DNA from: Hymenobacter telluris
GTDB taxonomy: Bacteria; Bacteroidota; Bacteroidia; Cytophagales; Hymenobacteraceae
Length of the DNA stretch: 64,000 nucleotides
Assembly: GCF_017313265.1 (NCBI RefSeq)
Contig: NZ_JAFLQZ010000018.1
Location: 61,528-125,527 of the forward strand
Direction of reading: 5' to 3'
Shown: positions 8,576-17,217 of the stretch, in pieces
How the letters are laid out: every line of letters begins with the position of its first letter
Numbering within the stretch: position 1 is the first letter of the stretch
Program-made: the position numbers and the translations under genes
The notes under the pieces: model-generated
The model's database searches: none
Told to the model about the DNA's origin: nothing
What the model saw: the letters and a program-made list of their open reading frames with translations, nothing else

Positions 8576-8632
8576 TCGTTCGTTTTTCGGCCTTTATCTA
8601 AGCTCGAAAAACGGAAAACTAACAACGAAAAA
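8576..8632. repeat. Palindromic element, TTCGTTTTTCGG family, copy 2
   Basis: It begins at the base after the TAA of the upstream gene and ends at the TAG of the convergent exonuclease gene. Arms contain TCGTTCGTTTTTCGG on the left and CGAAAAACGG plus AACGAAAAAC on the right. The same words occur at 634-709. It may serve as a bidirectional terminator. Confidence 0.65.
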
Positions 8633-9394
8633 CTAAATTCTTAGATAGGCCGGGCAATGGTCGGAATGCACGACGTCGGGGAGTAGCCCGGCTTCTATGA
8701 TGCGGGGCTCCAGCGCTTTATCCACCAGCAGGTGGTCGAGGCGCCAACCCACGTTACGCTTGCGCGAACCCGCCCGGTAGCTCCACCAGGAATAGTGCCC
8801 GGTAGCGTCGCCGTGGTGGTGGCGAAACGAATCGGTGAAGCCGTCGGCCAGTAAGTCCTTGAACCACTGGCGCTCCTCGGGGGTGTAGCCGGGGCTGTTT
8901 TGGTTGGCTTTGGGGTTGTGCAGGTCGATGGGCGTCTGGCAGCAGTTGAAGTCGCCGCCAACCACCAGCTGCCGGCCTTCGGCCCGTAGCTGGTGCACGT
9001 AGCGCCGGAAAAAATGCAGCCACTCCACCTTGAACGCCTGCCGTTCCGGCCCACTGGTGCCCGAGGGCATGTACACGTTCAACACCGAGAAACTATCGTA
9101 GTCGAGGCGTAGCACGCGGCCTTCCGCATCGTAGAGCGGCGTGCCACAACCCGTTTCCACGTGTATGGGATGGGTTTTGGTGAACGTGGCCACGCCGCTG
9201 TAGCCGGGCTTTTCGGCTGGGTGCAGGTAGGCATGATAGCCCAGTTCCGTGAAGCCCGATACATCCAGCGCCTCGCGTCCGGCCTTGATTTCCTGTACGC
9301 ACAGCACATCGGGCTGCGCCTCGCGCACCCAATCCAGCAGCCCTTTGCTTAGCGCCGACCGTAAGCCATTCACGTTATAGCTGACGATGTTCAT
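8633..9394 (-). CDS. xth: Exodeoxyribonuclease III (AP endonuclease)
   Basis: 253 residues, the usual size. It repairs abasic sites and removes 3' blocks in DNA. The start MNIVSYNVNGLRSAL is characteristic, and the metal-binding and catalytic motifs of the EEP fold are in order: VQEIKAG (Glu near 35), YMPSG (near 110), GGDFNCCQTPIDL (near 147-159) and HSDHCPAYL at the C-terminus. The ATG at 9392-9394 matches the conserved start. The downstream neighbour is convergent. Family ExoA/XthA is clear; the exact symbol differs between genomes. Confidence 0.95.
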   Translation of the reverse strand: MNIVSYNVNGLRSALSKGLLDWVREAQPDVLCVQEIKAGREALDVSGFTELGYHAYLHPAEKPGYSGVATFTKTHPIHVETGCGTPLYDAEGRVLRLDYDSFSVLNVYMPSGTSGPERQAFKVEWLHFFRRYVHQLRAEGRQLVVGGDFNCCQTPIDLHNPKANQNSPGYTPEERQWFKDLLADGFTDSFRHHHGDATGHYSWWSYRAGSRKRNVGWRLDHLLVDKALEPRIIEAGLLPDVVHSDHCPAYLRI

Positions 9395-9487
9395 TGGTTG
9401 AATTGTTGCTTGTTAGATAGTTGATTGTTGCGTAGCTGGCTGACTGTCTGAGAGCAACTAAACAATCAGCCATCCAACGATTCAGCC
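9395..9487. repeat. Palindromic element, GTTGATTGTTG family, copy 1
   Basis: The left arm has GTTGAATTGTTG and GTTGATTGTTG; the right arm has AACAATCAGCC and CAACGATTCAGCC. The elements at 31588-31690 and 38960-39040 carry similar words. It lies in the gap between two minus-strand genes, starting right at the exonuclease start codon. Confidence 0.55.
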
Positions 9488-9492
9488 ATTAC

Positions 9493-9852
9493 CTATTCTT
9501 CTGAGTCGAAATACTCCAGCATATGCCACTTGAGGAGCCGCTCCTGCTCTTTCAGGCTGGCGAAAGGCACCGGCTGCACGAGGCGGTAGTGCGGCCAGCC
9601 TTCCTCGTCCACGCGTTCCAGCTCGTAGTGGCCCGAAAAGCTGAACAGCTTGCAGGTGGCAATGTGCATCAGGTCCTGCTTCTGCTCCTTGGTGAACGGC
9701 CCGGCGCCTTGGCCCAGCTCCTGCACCCCAATGAGCAACAGCAGCGCGTTCAGGTCGGGCTTCTTGCCGAACCGCTCGCGCATGTCGTTCATCAATTGCC
9801 ACCACCGCGCCTCAAACTCGGCTTCGGTTTCCTGCGGATCTAGGTAGCTCAT
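9493..9852 (-). CDS. Conserved hypothetical protein (119 aa)
   Basis: 119 residues, starting MSYLDPQETEAEFEARWW. The ATG at 9850-9852 overlaps the stop of the upstream gene by ATGA, so the two genes are translationally coupled. The protein is soluble, rich in charged and aromatic residues, with HMLEYFDSEE at the end and no signal peptide or membrane segment. I do not recognise a named domain. Coupling to the AhpD-like gene suggests a joint function, which is inference. Confidence 0.75.
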   Translation of the reverse strand: MSYLDPQETEAEFEARWWQLMNDMRERFGKKPDLNALLLLIGVQELGQGAGPFTKEQKQDLMHIATCKLFSFSGHYELERVDEEGWPHYRLVQPVPFASLKEQERLLKWHMLEYFDSEE

Positions 9853-10226
9853 GCGTCGTGGGCGTGCAGCGGCGCGGGCTCGGTGGCTTCTTCCTTCAGG
9901 ATTTCCCAATACTCCACGGCCCGCCGGAAGTGCGGAATTACAATGCTGCCGCCAATGAGATTGGCAATAGCGAATACCTCGTAGATTTCTTCATCGGTCA
10001 GCTTTTCTTCGTAGCACTTACCCAAGTGGTATTTGATGCAGTCGTCGCAGCGCAGCACCATGCTGCACGCCAAGCCCAGCATTTCCTTGGTTTTCACGTC
10101 CAGCGCGCCGGCTTGGTACGTGTTGGTATCGAGGTTGAAAAAACGCTTGATGACCTTGTTATCAGCCGCCATGATTTTCTCGTTCATACGCTGGCGATAC
10201 TCATTGAATTCGGTTACTTGCGACAT
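9849..10226 (-). CDS. Carboxymuconolactone decarboxylase / AhpD-like protein
   Basis: 125 residues. The segment CDDCIKYHLGKCYEEKLTDEEIYEVFAIA near 76-104 carries the CxxCxxxH motif of the AhpD-like alkylhydroperoxidase family, in which the two cysteines cycle between thiol and disulfide. Helical packing segments (EMLGLACSMVLR before, GGSIVIPHFRRAVEYWEIL after) fit the fold. It probably acts in peroxide detoxification or as a thiol oxidoreductase in the cytoplasm; the substrate is not known. The start ATG at 10224-10226 is clear. It is coupled to the small downstream gene by a 4-base overlap. Confidence 0.88.
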   Translation of the reverse strand: MSQVTEFNEYRQRMNEKIMAADNKVIKRFFNLDTNTYQAGALDVKTKEMLGLACSMVLRCDDCIKYHLGKCYEEKLTDEEIYEVFAIANLIGGSIVIPHFRRAVEYWEILKEEATEPAPLHAHDA

Positions 10227-10309
10227 AAGTGAAGTGTATTTTTAGTTGCCTGCACCGTGTACGTGCTGGCAACGGGTCTATCTTCCAGGAAAGCGCCCCA
10301 GGTATTGTC

Positions 10310-10337
10310 TTTGGCAGTACAAACTTAGTTAAGTTTA
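10310..10337. promoter_or_regulatory. Putative divergent promoter elements between the AhpD-like gene and comF
   Basis: On the minus strand 10320-10327 reads TAAGTTTG, a full TAnnTTTG match facing the AhpD-like gene. On the plus strand TTTG at 10310-10313 and TAAGTTTA at 10330-10337 are 16 bases apart, a near match facing comF. The two overlap, so the promoters could interfere with each other. No -33 element is visible for the minus direction. Confidence 0.4.
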
Positions 10338-10427
10338 AGAGGCCATCTTTTACCGCCTGGCTGCTGCCTTAAACCACCGCAGCCTGTTATTCATTCGTTA
10401 TTACATCGTGGCTATCAGTAATCGACT

Positions 10428-11126
10428 ATGCCTCTTCCAGTTATCCTGGCCGATTTCGTTGGCCTGATATTTCCCAAAGTATGCCTGGCCTGCGCCGAGC
10501 CGCTAAGCCGCGGCGAAGACCACATCTGCACCAGCTGCCGGGCCCAACTTCCCTACACCGACTACCACCTGCTGCCCGCCGACGCTAATCCGCTGGCGCG
10601 CCGCTTCTGGGGCCGCGTGCCCGTGCGTCATGCGCTCAGCTATCTGCGCTTTCTGCGGCGGGGCCGGGTGCAGCACCTGCTGCACCAGCTCAAGTACCGC
10701 GGCCAGCGCGACGTAGGTCTGGTGCTGGGCCGCTGGTACGGCCACGACCTGAGCCGCCAAGGCTTCCAGTTCGACTTAGTAGTCCCTGTTCCGTTGCACC
10801 CGCGCAAGCTAGCTAAGCGCGGCTACAACCAATCCGACCCGTTTGCCGCCGGCCTCGCCGAAAGCCTGGGTATTCCCTGGCAACCCCATGCCTTGCGCCG
10901 CCTAGAGCATACTGATTCCCAAACCCGAAAAAACCGCCTCGAACGGTGGCAGAACGTAGCCGAAGTATTTGAAACCGCCGACTTGGCCGTAGTCCAGGGC
11001 AAGCATGTGCTGGTAGTTGACGACGTGCTGACGACCGGCGCTACCCTTGAAGCCTGCGCCGCTGCCCTACTAGCCGCCGGGGCCGCCGAAGTCAGCATTG
11101 CCACCATTGCCAGCGCGGACCGTTAA
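10428..11126 (+). CDS. comF: ComF family protein (phosphoribosyltransferase-like)
   Basis: 232 residues. The N-terminus has two CxxC pairs (VCLACAEPL and ICTSCRAQL, residues 19-37), a zinc-binding knuckle. The C-terminal half is a type I phosphoribosyltransferase fold with LVVPVPLHPRKLAKRGYNQ near 112-130 and the PRPP loop LVVDDVLTTGATL near 195-207. ComF proteins take part in uptake of DNA during natural transformation in Bacillus and Haemophilus; in other bacteria the role is less clear. The ATG at 10428 is the first in frame. A strong terminator follows 70 bases downstream. Confidence 0.92.
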   Translation: MPLPVILADFVGLIFPKVCLACAEPLSRGEDHICTSCRAQLPYTDYHLLPADANPLARRFWGRVPVRHALSYLRFLRRGRVQHLLHQLKYRGQRDVGLVLGRWYGHDLSRQGFQFDLVVPVPLHPRKLAKRGYNQSDPFAAGLAESLGIPWQPHALRRLEHTDSQTRKNRLERWQNVAEVFETADLAVVQGKHVLVVDDVLTTGATLEACAAALLAAGAAEVSIATIASADR

Positions 11127-11196
11127 AAATCAAGGATTCTGGTGGCGCCAGTTGGCTTGATTGACATCAATGCCTGCTACTTGAAATCAATAAAAT

Positions 11197-11230
11197 AGAA
11201 AAGGCTGCCTCTCACGAGGCAGCCTTTTCT
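11197..11230. terminator. Bidirectional intrinsic terminator
   Basis: Perfect 14-base arms (AGAAAAGGCTGCCT and its reverse complement) around a 6-base loop, with T-runs on both strands. It lies between the convergent comF and gldJ genes and can serve both. Confidence 0.92.
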
Positions 11231-11273
11231 GTTAATAGTGCACAGTGTTCGTGCGCTTTTGATCCCGTACTTT

Positions 11274-12512
11274 TTACTTGTTGGAACCAGCGTTGATCAT
11301 CGCGCAGCGGAAACCGATAGTAGCCGTAGCCGAATCTTCGCCCATGAAGCGGCGGGTGCCGGGCGAGAGCCAGTAGGCTACGTCGCGCCACGAACCACCT
11401 TTGTACACGCGCACGTGGTCGTCGATGAGCGACTGGTAGCCTTTCTTGTCGTATTTCTCAGCGGGGTCGAGGAAGCCGTTGCGGCGGAAGGGGTTCAAAT
11501 CTTCCACATCTTCAAACGACAGCGGGCGGTAGATATCCTGCACCCACTCGTTTACGTTGCCGGCCATGTTGTACAAGCCGTAGTCGTTTGGTGGGTAGGC
11601 GTACACGTACTCGGTAATCATGGCGCCGTCGTTCAGCGAGCCGGCAATACCGGCGTAGTCACCGCGGCCACGCTTGAAGTTAGCCAGGAACTGGCCCATC
11701 TTGCCGCCGTACGGGTTCCGCACCTGCCGGCCATCCCAGGGATAGATACGCTTGTTTTCCTGGTTTTCGTTGCCAGTTTCCTGCGTACCAACGAGAGCCT
11801 GCGCGGCGTATTCCCACTCTGCCTCGGTGGGCAGACGGTAGTTCGGCAAGGTGTTACCGTTTTCGATGGCAATTTTAGCACCGCCTTCCGAAGTACCTTC
11901 GGCCGCGTCACCGCCCTTATTCTTTTTCTTGAACAGCCCGCCGCCGCCACCGCCGTCAGCATTGGCCGCCAGCGTTTCGTTTACCTTCGACGTACGCCAA
12001 GTGCAATAGTCGTTGGCCTGCAACCAGCTTACACCCACTACCGGGAAGTAGCGGAAGCCGGGGTAACGCAGGTAATAGTCTACGTAGGGGTCGTTGAACG
12101 ACAGCTCGCGGGCCCATACGGTAGTATCAGGCAGGGCCGACTGGTAGAATTCCTCGGAAGAGTCCTTCCGGATGAAGTGCAAATATTCCAGCCAGTGAAT
12201 GTTGGCAACCTCGGCTTCGTCCATGTAGAAGGAAGCAATGGTAACGGTGCGCTCCACGTTGTCGTGGGTCATGGTTACGTCTTCTTCCTGGGAGCCCAGC
12301 ACCGTGCGGCCACCTTCAATGAAAATCAGGCCGGGGCCTTCCGGAATGCCTTTATAGTCGGCTACCTTCATGCCCTCCTCGGTGTTGTACTCCATGCCCG
12401 TGGTGGAGCTGTACTTACCGGGCTTGGTAGCGGTGCCATGGCCGTCTTTGCTACAGGAAGCCAGGACGCAGGCCCCTAGAACCGCAAAATGCAGGTACTT
12501 GGAAAAATTCAT
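11274..12512 (-). CDS. gldJ: Gliding motility lipoprotein GldJ-like (FGE-sulfatase domain)
   Basis: 412 residues. A lipoprotein signal with lipobox VLASC puts the acylated Cys at residue 20. The segment TGMEYNTEEG (about 39-48) and then GPGLIFIEGGRTVLGSQEEDV fit GldJ; the rest is a formylglycine-generating-enzyme-like (SUMF1) domain: ASFYMDEAEVANIHWLEYL, FPVVGVSWLQANDYCTWR, RLPTEAEWEYAA, YNMAGNVNEWVQD, YKGGSWRDVAYWLSPGTRRF, IGFRCA. GldJ and GldK are essential outer-membrane lipoproteins of T9SS and gliding in Flavobacterium. Both carry this domain, so GldK or another paralogue is possible. It lies 68 bases downstream of a PorP/SprF gene in the same direction, which supports a T9SS role. Confidence 0.72.
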   Translation of the reverse strand: MNFSKYLHFAVLGACVLASCSKDGHGTATKPGKYSSTTGMEYNTEEGMKVADYKGIPEGPGLIFIEGGRTVLGSQEEDVTMTHDNVERTVTIASFYMDEAEVANIHWLEYLHFIRKDSSEEFYQSALPDTTVWARELSFNDPYVDYYLRYPGFRYFPVVGVSWLQANDYCTWRTSKVNETLAANADGGGGGGLFKKKNKGGDAAEGTSEGGAKIAIENGNTLPNYRLPTEAEWEYAAQALVGTQETGNENQENKRIYPWDGRQVRNPYGGKMGQFLANFKRGRGDYAGIAGSLNDGAMITEYVYAYPPNDYGLYNMAGNVNEWVQDIYRPLSFEDVEDLNPFRRNGFLDPAEKYDKKGYQSLIDDHVRVYKGGSWRDVAYWLSPGTRRFMGEDSATATIGFRCAMINAGSNK

Positions 12513-12580
12513 GATTTAGTATTAAACTACCTGTTAGAAAAGACTTTAGAAGAGGCAAAGTGCTGCAATAATACAAAATT

Positions 12581-13624
12581 TCAAAAGGCCGGACAAGGTG
12601 GCGCCGGGTAATTCTGCCGTTTTAGTCGGCGCCAAGCGGCATCCAGCGAATCAAACGCGCGAAGTGACAAAGATATTTCGTGCGCCCCACCCAATTCAGC
12701 ACTCAACGCGCTGAGGCCTATATCGTAAGCATATCCTACCCGAAAGGCACCGACGGTAAGACCGGCAATAGCCGTCAGGATTTGCTGGGGCTTCGGGGCG
12801 CCGGGCAGTGGCACTCCCCGATACACCAGCCCGAGCGTGAGCGGCGTAACCGTCCCGTACAACCCCAGTTCGGCTCGCTCGGAGCCGCCTTGGCGCACGT
12901 AATGCACAGTAGGCGTCAAGCTGATTTCACGATACTGCTGCTTTTCGGTGCGGCGCACGAAGTAATGCTTGTAGCCGGTGCTCAACTCATACCGCAACGG
13001 CAGACTGGCTTGGGTCTGGAAGCCGATATCGGGCTGGTTGAGGTGCTGTCCCGCCAACGACACCCAGAAGTTTTCAGAGTAAAGCAACATGCCTACGCCC
13101 ACGCTGGCGTAGTTAACTGGCTTGAAATCAATCAACTCCCTGGTGGGCATACTGGTAGAGCCATCTTCGGAAAGCTGATCACCGAACACAAGGTTGCCGT
13201 AGCTGATGCGCTGGTTGCCGTAGCTGGCCCGCAGTCCGCCGCTGAGCGCCAGGGTTTTAGTGAGCCGGGTATGATACGCATAGATACCACCTACCTCGAA
13301 CCGGGTGTAGCCAAGGCCGCCGGTCCGGTCGTGGTTGACGAGCAGGCCCACCGCATTGTGCTGATCCTCAAACCGATAATCGGCAGCCAGCTGGCTGGTT
13401 TGGAACGTGCCGGCCAGCGTGGGAAATTGGTTGCGGTAACTGAGCGTCACGCTGGCATCGTCGAGGAAGCCAGCAAAGGCGGGGTTCTGGTGCAGACGCG
13501 AAGCATATGGCTGGGCGAAATACAAATCCTGCGCGGCGGCCGGCAATGCCAGCGCCAACGCCCCGGCCAGCAACGGCTGCCGTAGCGTGCGAGTCCCCTT
13601 ATTTCTGCGTCCAATCTGCCCCAT
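12581..13624 (-). CDS. PorP/SprF family type IX secretion membrane protein
   Basis: 347 residues from the ATG at 13622-13624, chosen because it puts the signal peptide (PLLAGALALALPAAAQ) near the N-terminus; longer in-frame starts exist at 13711 and 13777. The mature start DLYFAQPYASRLHQNPAFAGF is the typical opening of the family (YxQ then NPAxAG), and the rest is alternating beta strands of an outer-membrane barrel ending in SLRAFDSL. Members act with T9SS, often for one cargo or adhesin such as SprB. The gldJ-like gene follows on the same strand. Expected location is the outer membrane. Confidence 0.88.
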   Translation of the reverse strand: MGQIGRRNKGTRTLRQPLLAGALALALPAAAQDLYFAQPYASRLHQNPAFAGFLDDASVTLSYRNQFPTLAGTFQTSQLAADYRFEDQHNAVGLLVNHDRTGGLGYTRFEVGGIYAYHTRLTKTLALSGGLRASYGNQRISYGNLVFGDQLSEDGSTSMPTRELIDFKPVNYASVGVGMLLYSENFWVSLAGQHLNQPDIGFQTQASLPLRYELSTGYKHYFVRRTEKQQYREISLTPTVHYVRQGGSERAELGLYGTVTPLTLGLVYRGVPLPGAPKPQQILTAIAGLTVGAFRVGYAYDIGLSALSAELGGAHEISLSLRAFDSLDAAWRRLKRQNYPAPPCPAF

Positions 13625-14013
13625 TCTCAACGTAATAAACGAGCGACCAACGGCTCCTAGTGCCCGGTCGAGGTTCTTTGCCGAAACTAAATTGCTGAAT
13701 TTCTTGCTCATTACTAGAATATCGGGGCCATAAATCGATGAGTGGCCTCGTTTTCTGGCCCAGCACCCTGAGCCCACAAGATAGCACTGCTATTTTTGCA
13801 GCATACCGAAACAGCACCCCTGTTGTGCGTATGCTGCGGCGGTAGGTCGGCACGCAAACGTTGCCTCGGCGATTCTCAGGGCCGGTTCATTGAAAGTGGT
13901 GCTTCTTTTGCTGATCGGGGAGACTCCACTTCTTAGCCTACTTTCAACCTCCTGGTTGAAGCAGAGCTTCACCTTTCAGCTATTGATAACCAAGTACTAA
14001 GCGAAAAAACTAT
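13625..14013. other. Intergenic region between divergent porP/sprF and AsmA-like genes
   Basis: About 390 bases with no credible gene. On the plus strand TATTTTTG at 13791-13798 matches TAnnTTTG but has no TTTG upstream at the usual spacing. A small palindrome TTCAACCTCCTGGTTGAA is at about 13944-13961. Any promoters for the two divergent genes should lie here. Confidence 0.4.
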
Positions 14014-17000
14014 ATGCGTAAATTTTGGATTGGCCTACTGATGTTGATGGTAGTATTGGTGGCGGGCGTGGCCCTCACGCCTATTCTGTTCAAAGATAAA
14101 ATCAAGCAGGCGCTTGATAAACAGCTGGCCGAGCGGGTGAATGCCAAGGTGCAGTACGACCCCAAGAATGTGAGCCTGAGCTTGTTCAGCAGCTTCCCTG
14201 ACCTGGCGCTGGGCATTGACGAGCTGCGCGTGATTGGGCAAGACTCGTTTGCGCGCGACACGCTGGCCTACCTGCCTTCGTTTCGGGTGGGGCTGGATTT
14301 GATGAGCGTGGTAAGCGGCGACCAAATCAAGATCAACAGCGTGACGCTGGACCGGCCCGACATCAGCGTGAAGGTGCTAAAAAGTGGCCTGGCCAACTAC
14401 GACATCATGGTTTCGGACTCGGCCGCCGCGGCCAAGGGGCAGGACACCAGTCAGGTAAGCCTCGCCATTAAAGGCTGGGAAGTGAAAAACGGACGACTGC
14501 GCTACGAGGACCGCACTATTCCGTTCGGGATGGAGCTGCGCGGCCTCAACCACACCGGCTCCGGCGACTTCGCCCGCAACGTGTTCGACATGGAAAGTGA
14601 AACCAGCGCCGAGCAGTTCTCGATGACCTACGACGGCACCGAGTACGTGAGCAAGAAGAAGCTGACCGCCGACGTGACGATGGCCATGGACCTAGACAAG
14701 ATGCTGTTCACCTTCAAAGACAATAAGGTGCAACTCAACGACTTTCCGGCGCAGTTTGCGGGTTCCATTGGGCTGCCCAACGCTACCGACATCACCTACG
14801 ACCTGACGTTTAAGGCGCTGGCTACCGACTTCAAGAACATTCTGAGCTTGGTGCCGGGCGTGTATACCGAGCAGTTCAAGGACGTGGAAGCCGGCGGCAC
14901 GGTGGCGTTTGACGGCTACTTCAAAGGCGTGCAAAACGAGGTGAAAATGCCCGGCTACGGCGTGAACCTGCAAGTGAAAAACGGCACGTTCCACTACCCA
15001 CAGCTCCCCCAGGCGGCCAAAAACATCAACGTGGATATGGTGATGGACAACCCTTCGGGCTTCACCAACAACGTGAAAGTGAACGTGAAGCAGTTTCACC
15101 TGGACCTAGGCGCCAACCCGATTGACGGCAACGTGGCCATTGATGGGCTGGAGCCGATGAAGGTAGACGGCCGCGTGAAAGCCAACGTGGACCTGGCCGA
15201 AATGATGAAGGTGTATCCCGTGCAGGACCTGGTGCTGCGCGGCAAGCTGTTCGTGGATGGCACGGCAAAAGGGACGTACTCTGACAAGCAGATGCCGGTG
15301 GTGCAGGCCAAAATGAACCTGACCAATGGCTACGTGAAAAGCAAGCAGTTCCCGGCCCCCATCCAGAACCTGGCCGTAACGGGCACCGTCCTCAACCCCA
15401 CCGGCCAGCTCAACGATACCAAGGTAGATATCAGCAACTTCCGGATGCTGCTTGATGGGGAGCCGTTGGAAGGCCGGGTGGCTACCCAAGGCGTAGATAA
15501 GCTGCGCTTTGATGCCGACGTGAAAGGCGTGGTGGATTTAACCAAGCTCACCAAGATTTTCCCGCTGGAAGGCATGACCGTAACCGGCCGCCTCAACGGC
15601 AACATTGCCGCTAAGGGCAATATGGCCGACATTGAGGCTGGGCGCTACCAAACGGTGGTGGCTTCGGGCACCGTGAATGCCCAGAACGTAACCTATAAGA
15701 GCCCCGATTTGCCGCAGGGCATGAAGGTGACTAAGGCTACGGCGAGCTTCAACAACGACAAGATTGTGCTGCAAAACATGAGCGGCTTCGTGGGCTCGTC
15801 GGACATTGCGGCTTCGGGCACCATCAGCAACTACATGGGCTACTTGTTTACGCCCGGCCAGCCGCTGCGCGGCAACCTGAACGTGAACAGTTCGCGCTTC
15901 AACGTGAACGAGTGGATGGTAGACGAAGTGTCGGCTAAGCCAACGGCAGGGGCTACGGCGGCCACCAAAGCGCCGGCCGCCGCTACCAAGGCCGACGGCG
16001 TGTTGCAGATTCCGAAATACTTCGACTTGGTGCTGAACTCGACGGTAGGGCAAGTGGTGTACGACAACCTCAAGCTCGACAACGTGAAGGGCACCGTAAC
16101 GGTGCGCGACGAAGCCGCCATTCTCAACGGCCTCACGTTCAATACGCTGGGCGGCGCGTTTGCCACCAACGGTTCCTACAGCAGTAAGAACCTGGCGCAC
16201 CCGAAGTTTGATTTTGGGCTGAACATCAAGAACCTGAACTTCCAAAATGCCTTCAATGCCTTCAACTCGGTGAAGGCTATGGTGCCACTGGCCGACAATT
16301 TGGAAGGTATTTTCTCCACCAACTTCAGCGTGAGCGGCGAAATGGGCCCCGACATGATGCCCAACTACAGCACGCTCACCGGCAAAGGCCTGTTTGAAGT
16401 GGTGCGGGCGGCGGTTAGCGGCTCGCCGGTGCTTACCAAAATCAGCAGCCTCACGCAGCTTCAGGAGCTGAAGAACTTCGCGGTGAACAACAAAGACGTG
16501 GCCGCCGAAATCATCAACGGCAACTTCATTGTGAAGCCGTTTGACCTGACGGTGGGCCAGATTAAAATGACGGTGGGCGGCTCCAACAACATCAGCAACG
16601 GCGGCCTGGAGTACGTAACGGCCCTGAACGTGCCCACGGGCAAGCTCGGCAGCCAACTCACCGGCCAGCTTACGCGCCTCACCGGCGTCACCGATATTAA
16701 AGGCACCGAGCGCGTAACGCTGGGCCTCAACATTGGCGGCACCGTGAGCAGCCCCCAAGTGAAACTAACCACTGGCAGCGTAAAGGCCCAGGCCAAGGAC
16801 ATTGTAACGAGCGTGGTACAGGCCAAGGTAGACGATGCCAAGCTCAAGCTGCAAGCCCAGGCCAAAGTGGCCCAAGACAGCGTACAGCGCGAGTTGCAGC
16901 GCCGCCAGCAGGAGCTACAGGCCAAGGCTCAGCAGGAAGTGGAAAAGAAGCGCCTGGAGTTGGAATCGAAAGCCAAGCAGGGCCTCAACAACCTGCTGTT

Positions 17001-17097
17001 TGGTAAGCCGAAGAAAGCTACTCCCGCCCCTACTCCACAAGACCCACCGAAACCAACGGAGCCAGCCGCTAAGGATAGTACAAAAACCAGTCAATAG
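14014..17097 (+). CDS. AsmA-like family protein
   Basis: 1027 residues. One N-terminal membrane segment (WIGLLMLMVVLVAGVALTPILF, about 5-26) is followed by KDKIKQALDKQLAERVNAKVQYD and a very long region of repeated beta-rich units, the architecture of AsmA proteins. The C-terminal part NISNGGLEYVTALNVP...LGLNIGGTVSSPQVKL matches the AsmA-like C-terminal domain. The last 110 residues are a charged coiled coil (repeated KLQAQAK, QRRQQELQAK, EKKRLELESKAK) and a Pro/Lys-rich tail. AsmA-like proteins resemble bridge-like lipid transfer proteins and span the periplasm. The expected role is envelope lipid homeostasis; this is from the family. Confidence 0.88.
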   Translation: MRKFWIGLLMLMVVLVAGVALTPILFKDKIKQALDKQLAERVNAKVQYDPKNVSLSLFSSFPDLALGIDELRVIGQDSFARDTLAYLPSFRVGLDLMSVVSGDQIKINSVTLDRPDISVKVLKSGLANYDIMVSDSAAAAKGQDTSQVSLAIKGWEVKNGRLRYEDRTIPFGMELRGLNHTGSGDFARNVFDMESETSAEQFSMTYDGTEYVSKKKLTADVTMAMDLDKMLFTFKDNKVQLNDFPAQFAGSIGLPNATDITYDLTFKALATDFKNILSLVPGVYTEQFKDVEAGGTVAFDGYFKGVQNEVKMPGYGVNLQVKNGTFHYPQLPQAAKNINVDMVMDNPSGFTNNVKVNVKQFHLDLGANPIDGNVAIDGLEPMKVDGRVKANVDLAEMMKVYPVQDLVLRGKLFVDGTAKGTYSDKQMPVVQAKMNLTNGYVKSKQFPAPIQNLAVTGTVLNPTGQLNDTKVDISNFRMLLDGEPLEGRVATQGVDKLRFDADVKGVVDLTKLTKIFPLEGMTVTGRLNGNIAAKGNMADIEAGRYQTVVASGTVNAQNVTYKSPDLPQGMKVTKATASFNNDKIVLQNMSGFVGSSDIAASGTISNYMGYLFTPGQPLRGNLNVNSSRFNVNEWMVDEVSAKPTAGATAATKAPAAATKADGVLQIPKYFDLVLNSTVGQVVYDNLKLDNVKGTVTVRDEAAILNGLTFNTLGGAFATNGSYSSKNLAHPKFDFGLNIKNLNFQNAFNAFNSVKAMVPLADNLEGIFSTNFSVSGEMGPDMMPNYSTLTGKGLFEVVRAAVSGSPVLTKISSLTQLQELKNFAVNNKDVAAEIINGNFIVKPFDLTVGQIKMTVGGSNNISNGGLEYVTALNVPTGKLGSQLTGQLTRLTGVTDIKGTERVTLGLNIGGTVSSPQVKLTTGSVKAQAKDIVTSVVQAKVDDAKLKLQAQAKVAQDSVQRELQRRQQELQAKAQQEVEKKRLELESKAKQGLNNLLFGKPKKATPAPTPQDPPKPTEPAAKDSTKTSQ

Positions 17098-17147
17098 AAT
17101 TTTTTTGTACTTTAGGAGCACGAGCCGGCATGCTTGTTGCCTCCAGC

Positions 17148-17190
17148 GAAGCAGCTTGGCGGTCAGATGACATGCCGAGCTGCTTCTTTT
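17148..17190 (+). terminator. Putative intrinsic terminator after the AsmA-like gene
   Basis: GAAGCAGCTTGGC at 17148-17160 pairs with GCCGAGCTGCTTC at 17174-17186 with one G-T pair, followed by TTTTATTTT. It ends only 28 bases before the next ATG (17218), so that gene either has a start of transcription within the hairpin region or is controlled by it. Confidence 0.7.
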
Positions 17191-17217
17191 ATTTTCTACA
17201 TTTCTTGTTACCTCTCC

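Noticed and set aside
11238..12479. Plus-strand open frame of 413 codons over gldJ
   Set aside because: Antisense to the GldJ-like lipoprotein, which has a signal peptide and a full FGE-like domain; the plus frame has no recognisable motif.
15538..16758. Minus-strand open frame of 406 codons
   Set aside because: Antisense to the AsmA-like gene; composition is that of a GC-rich shadow frame.
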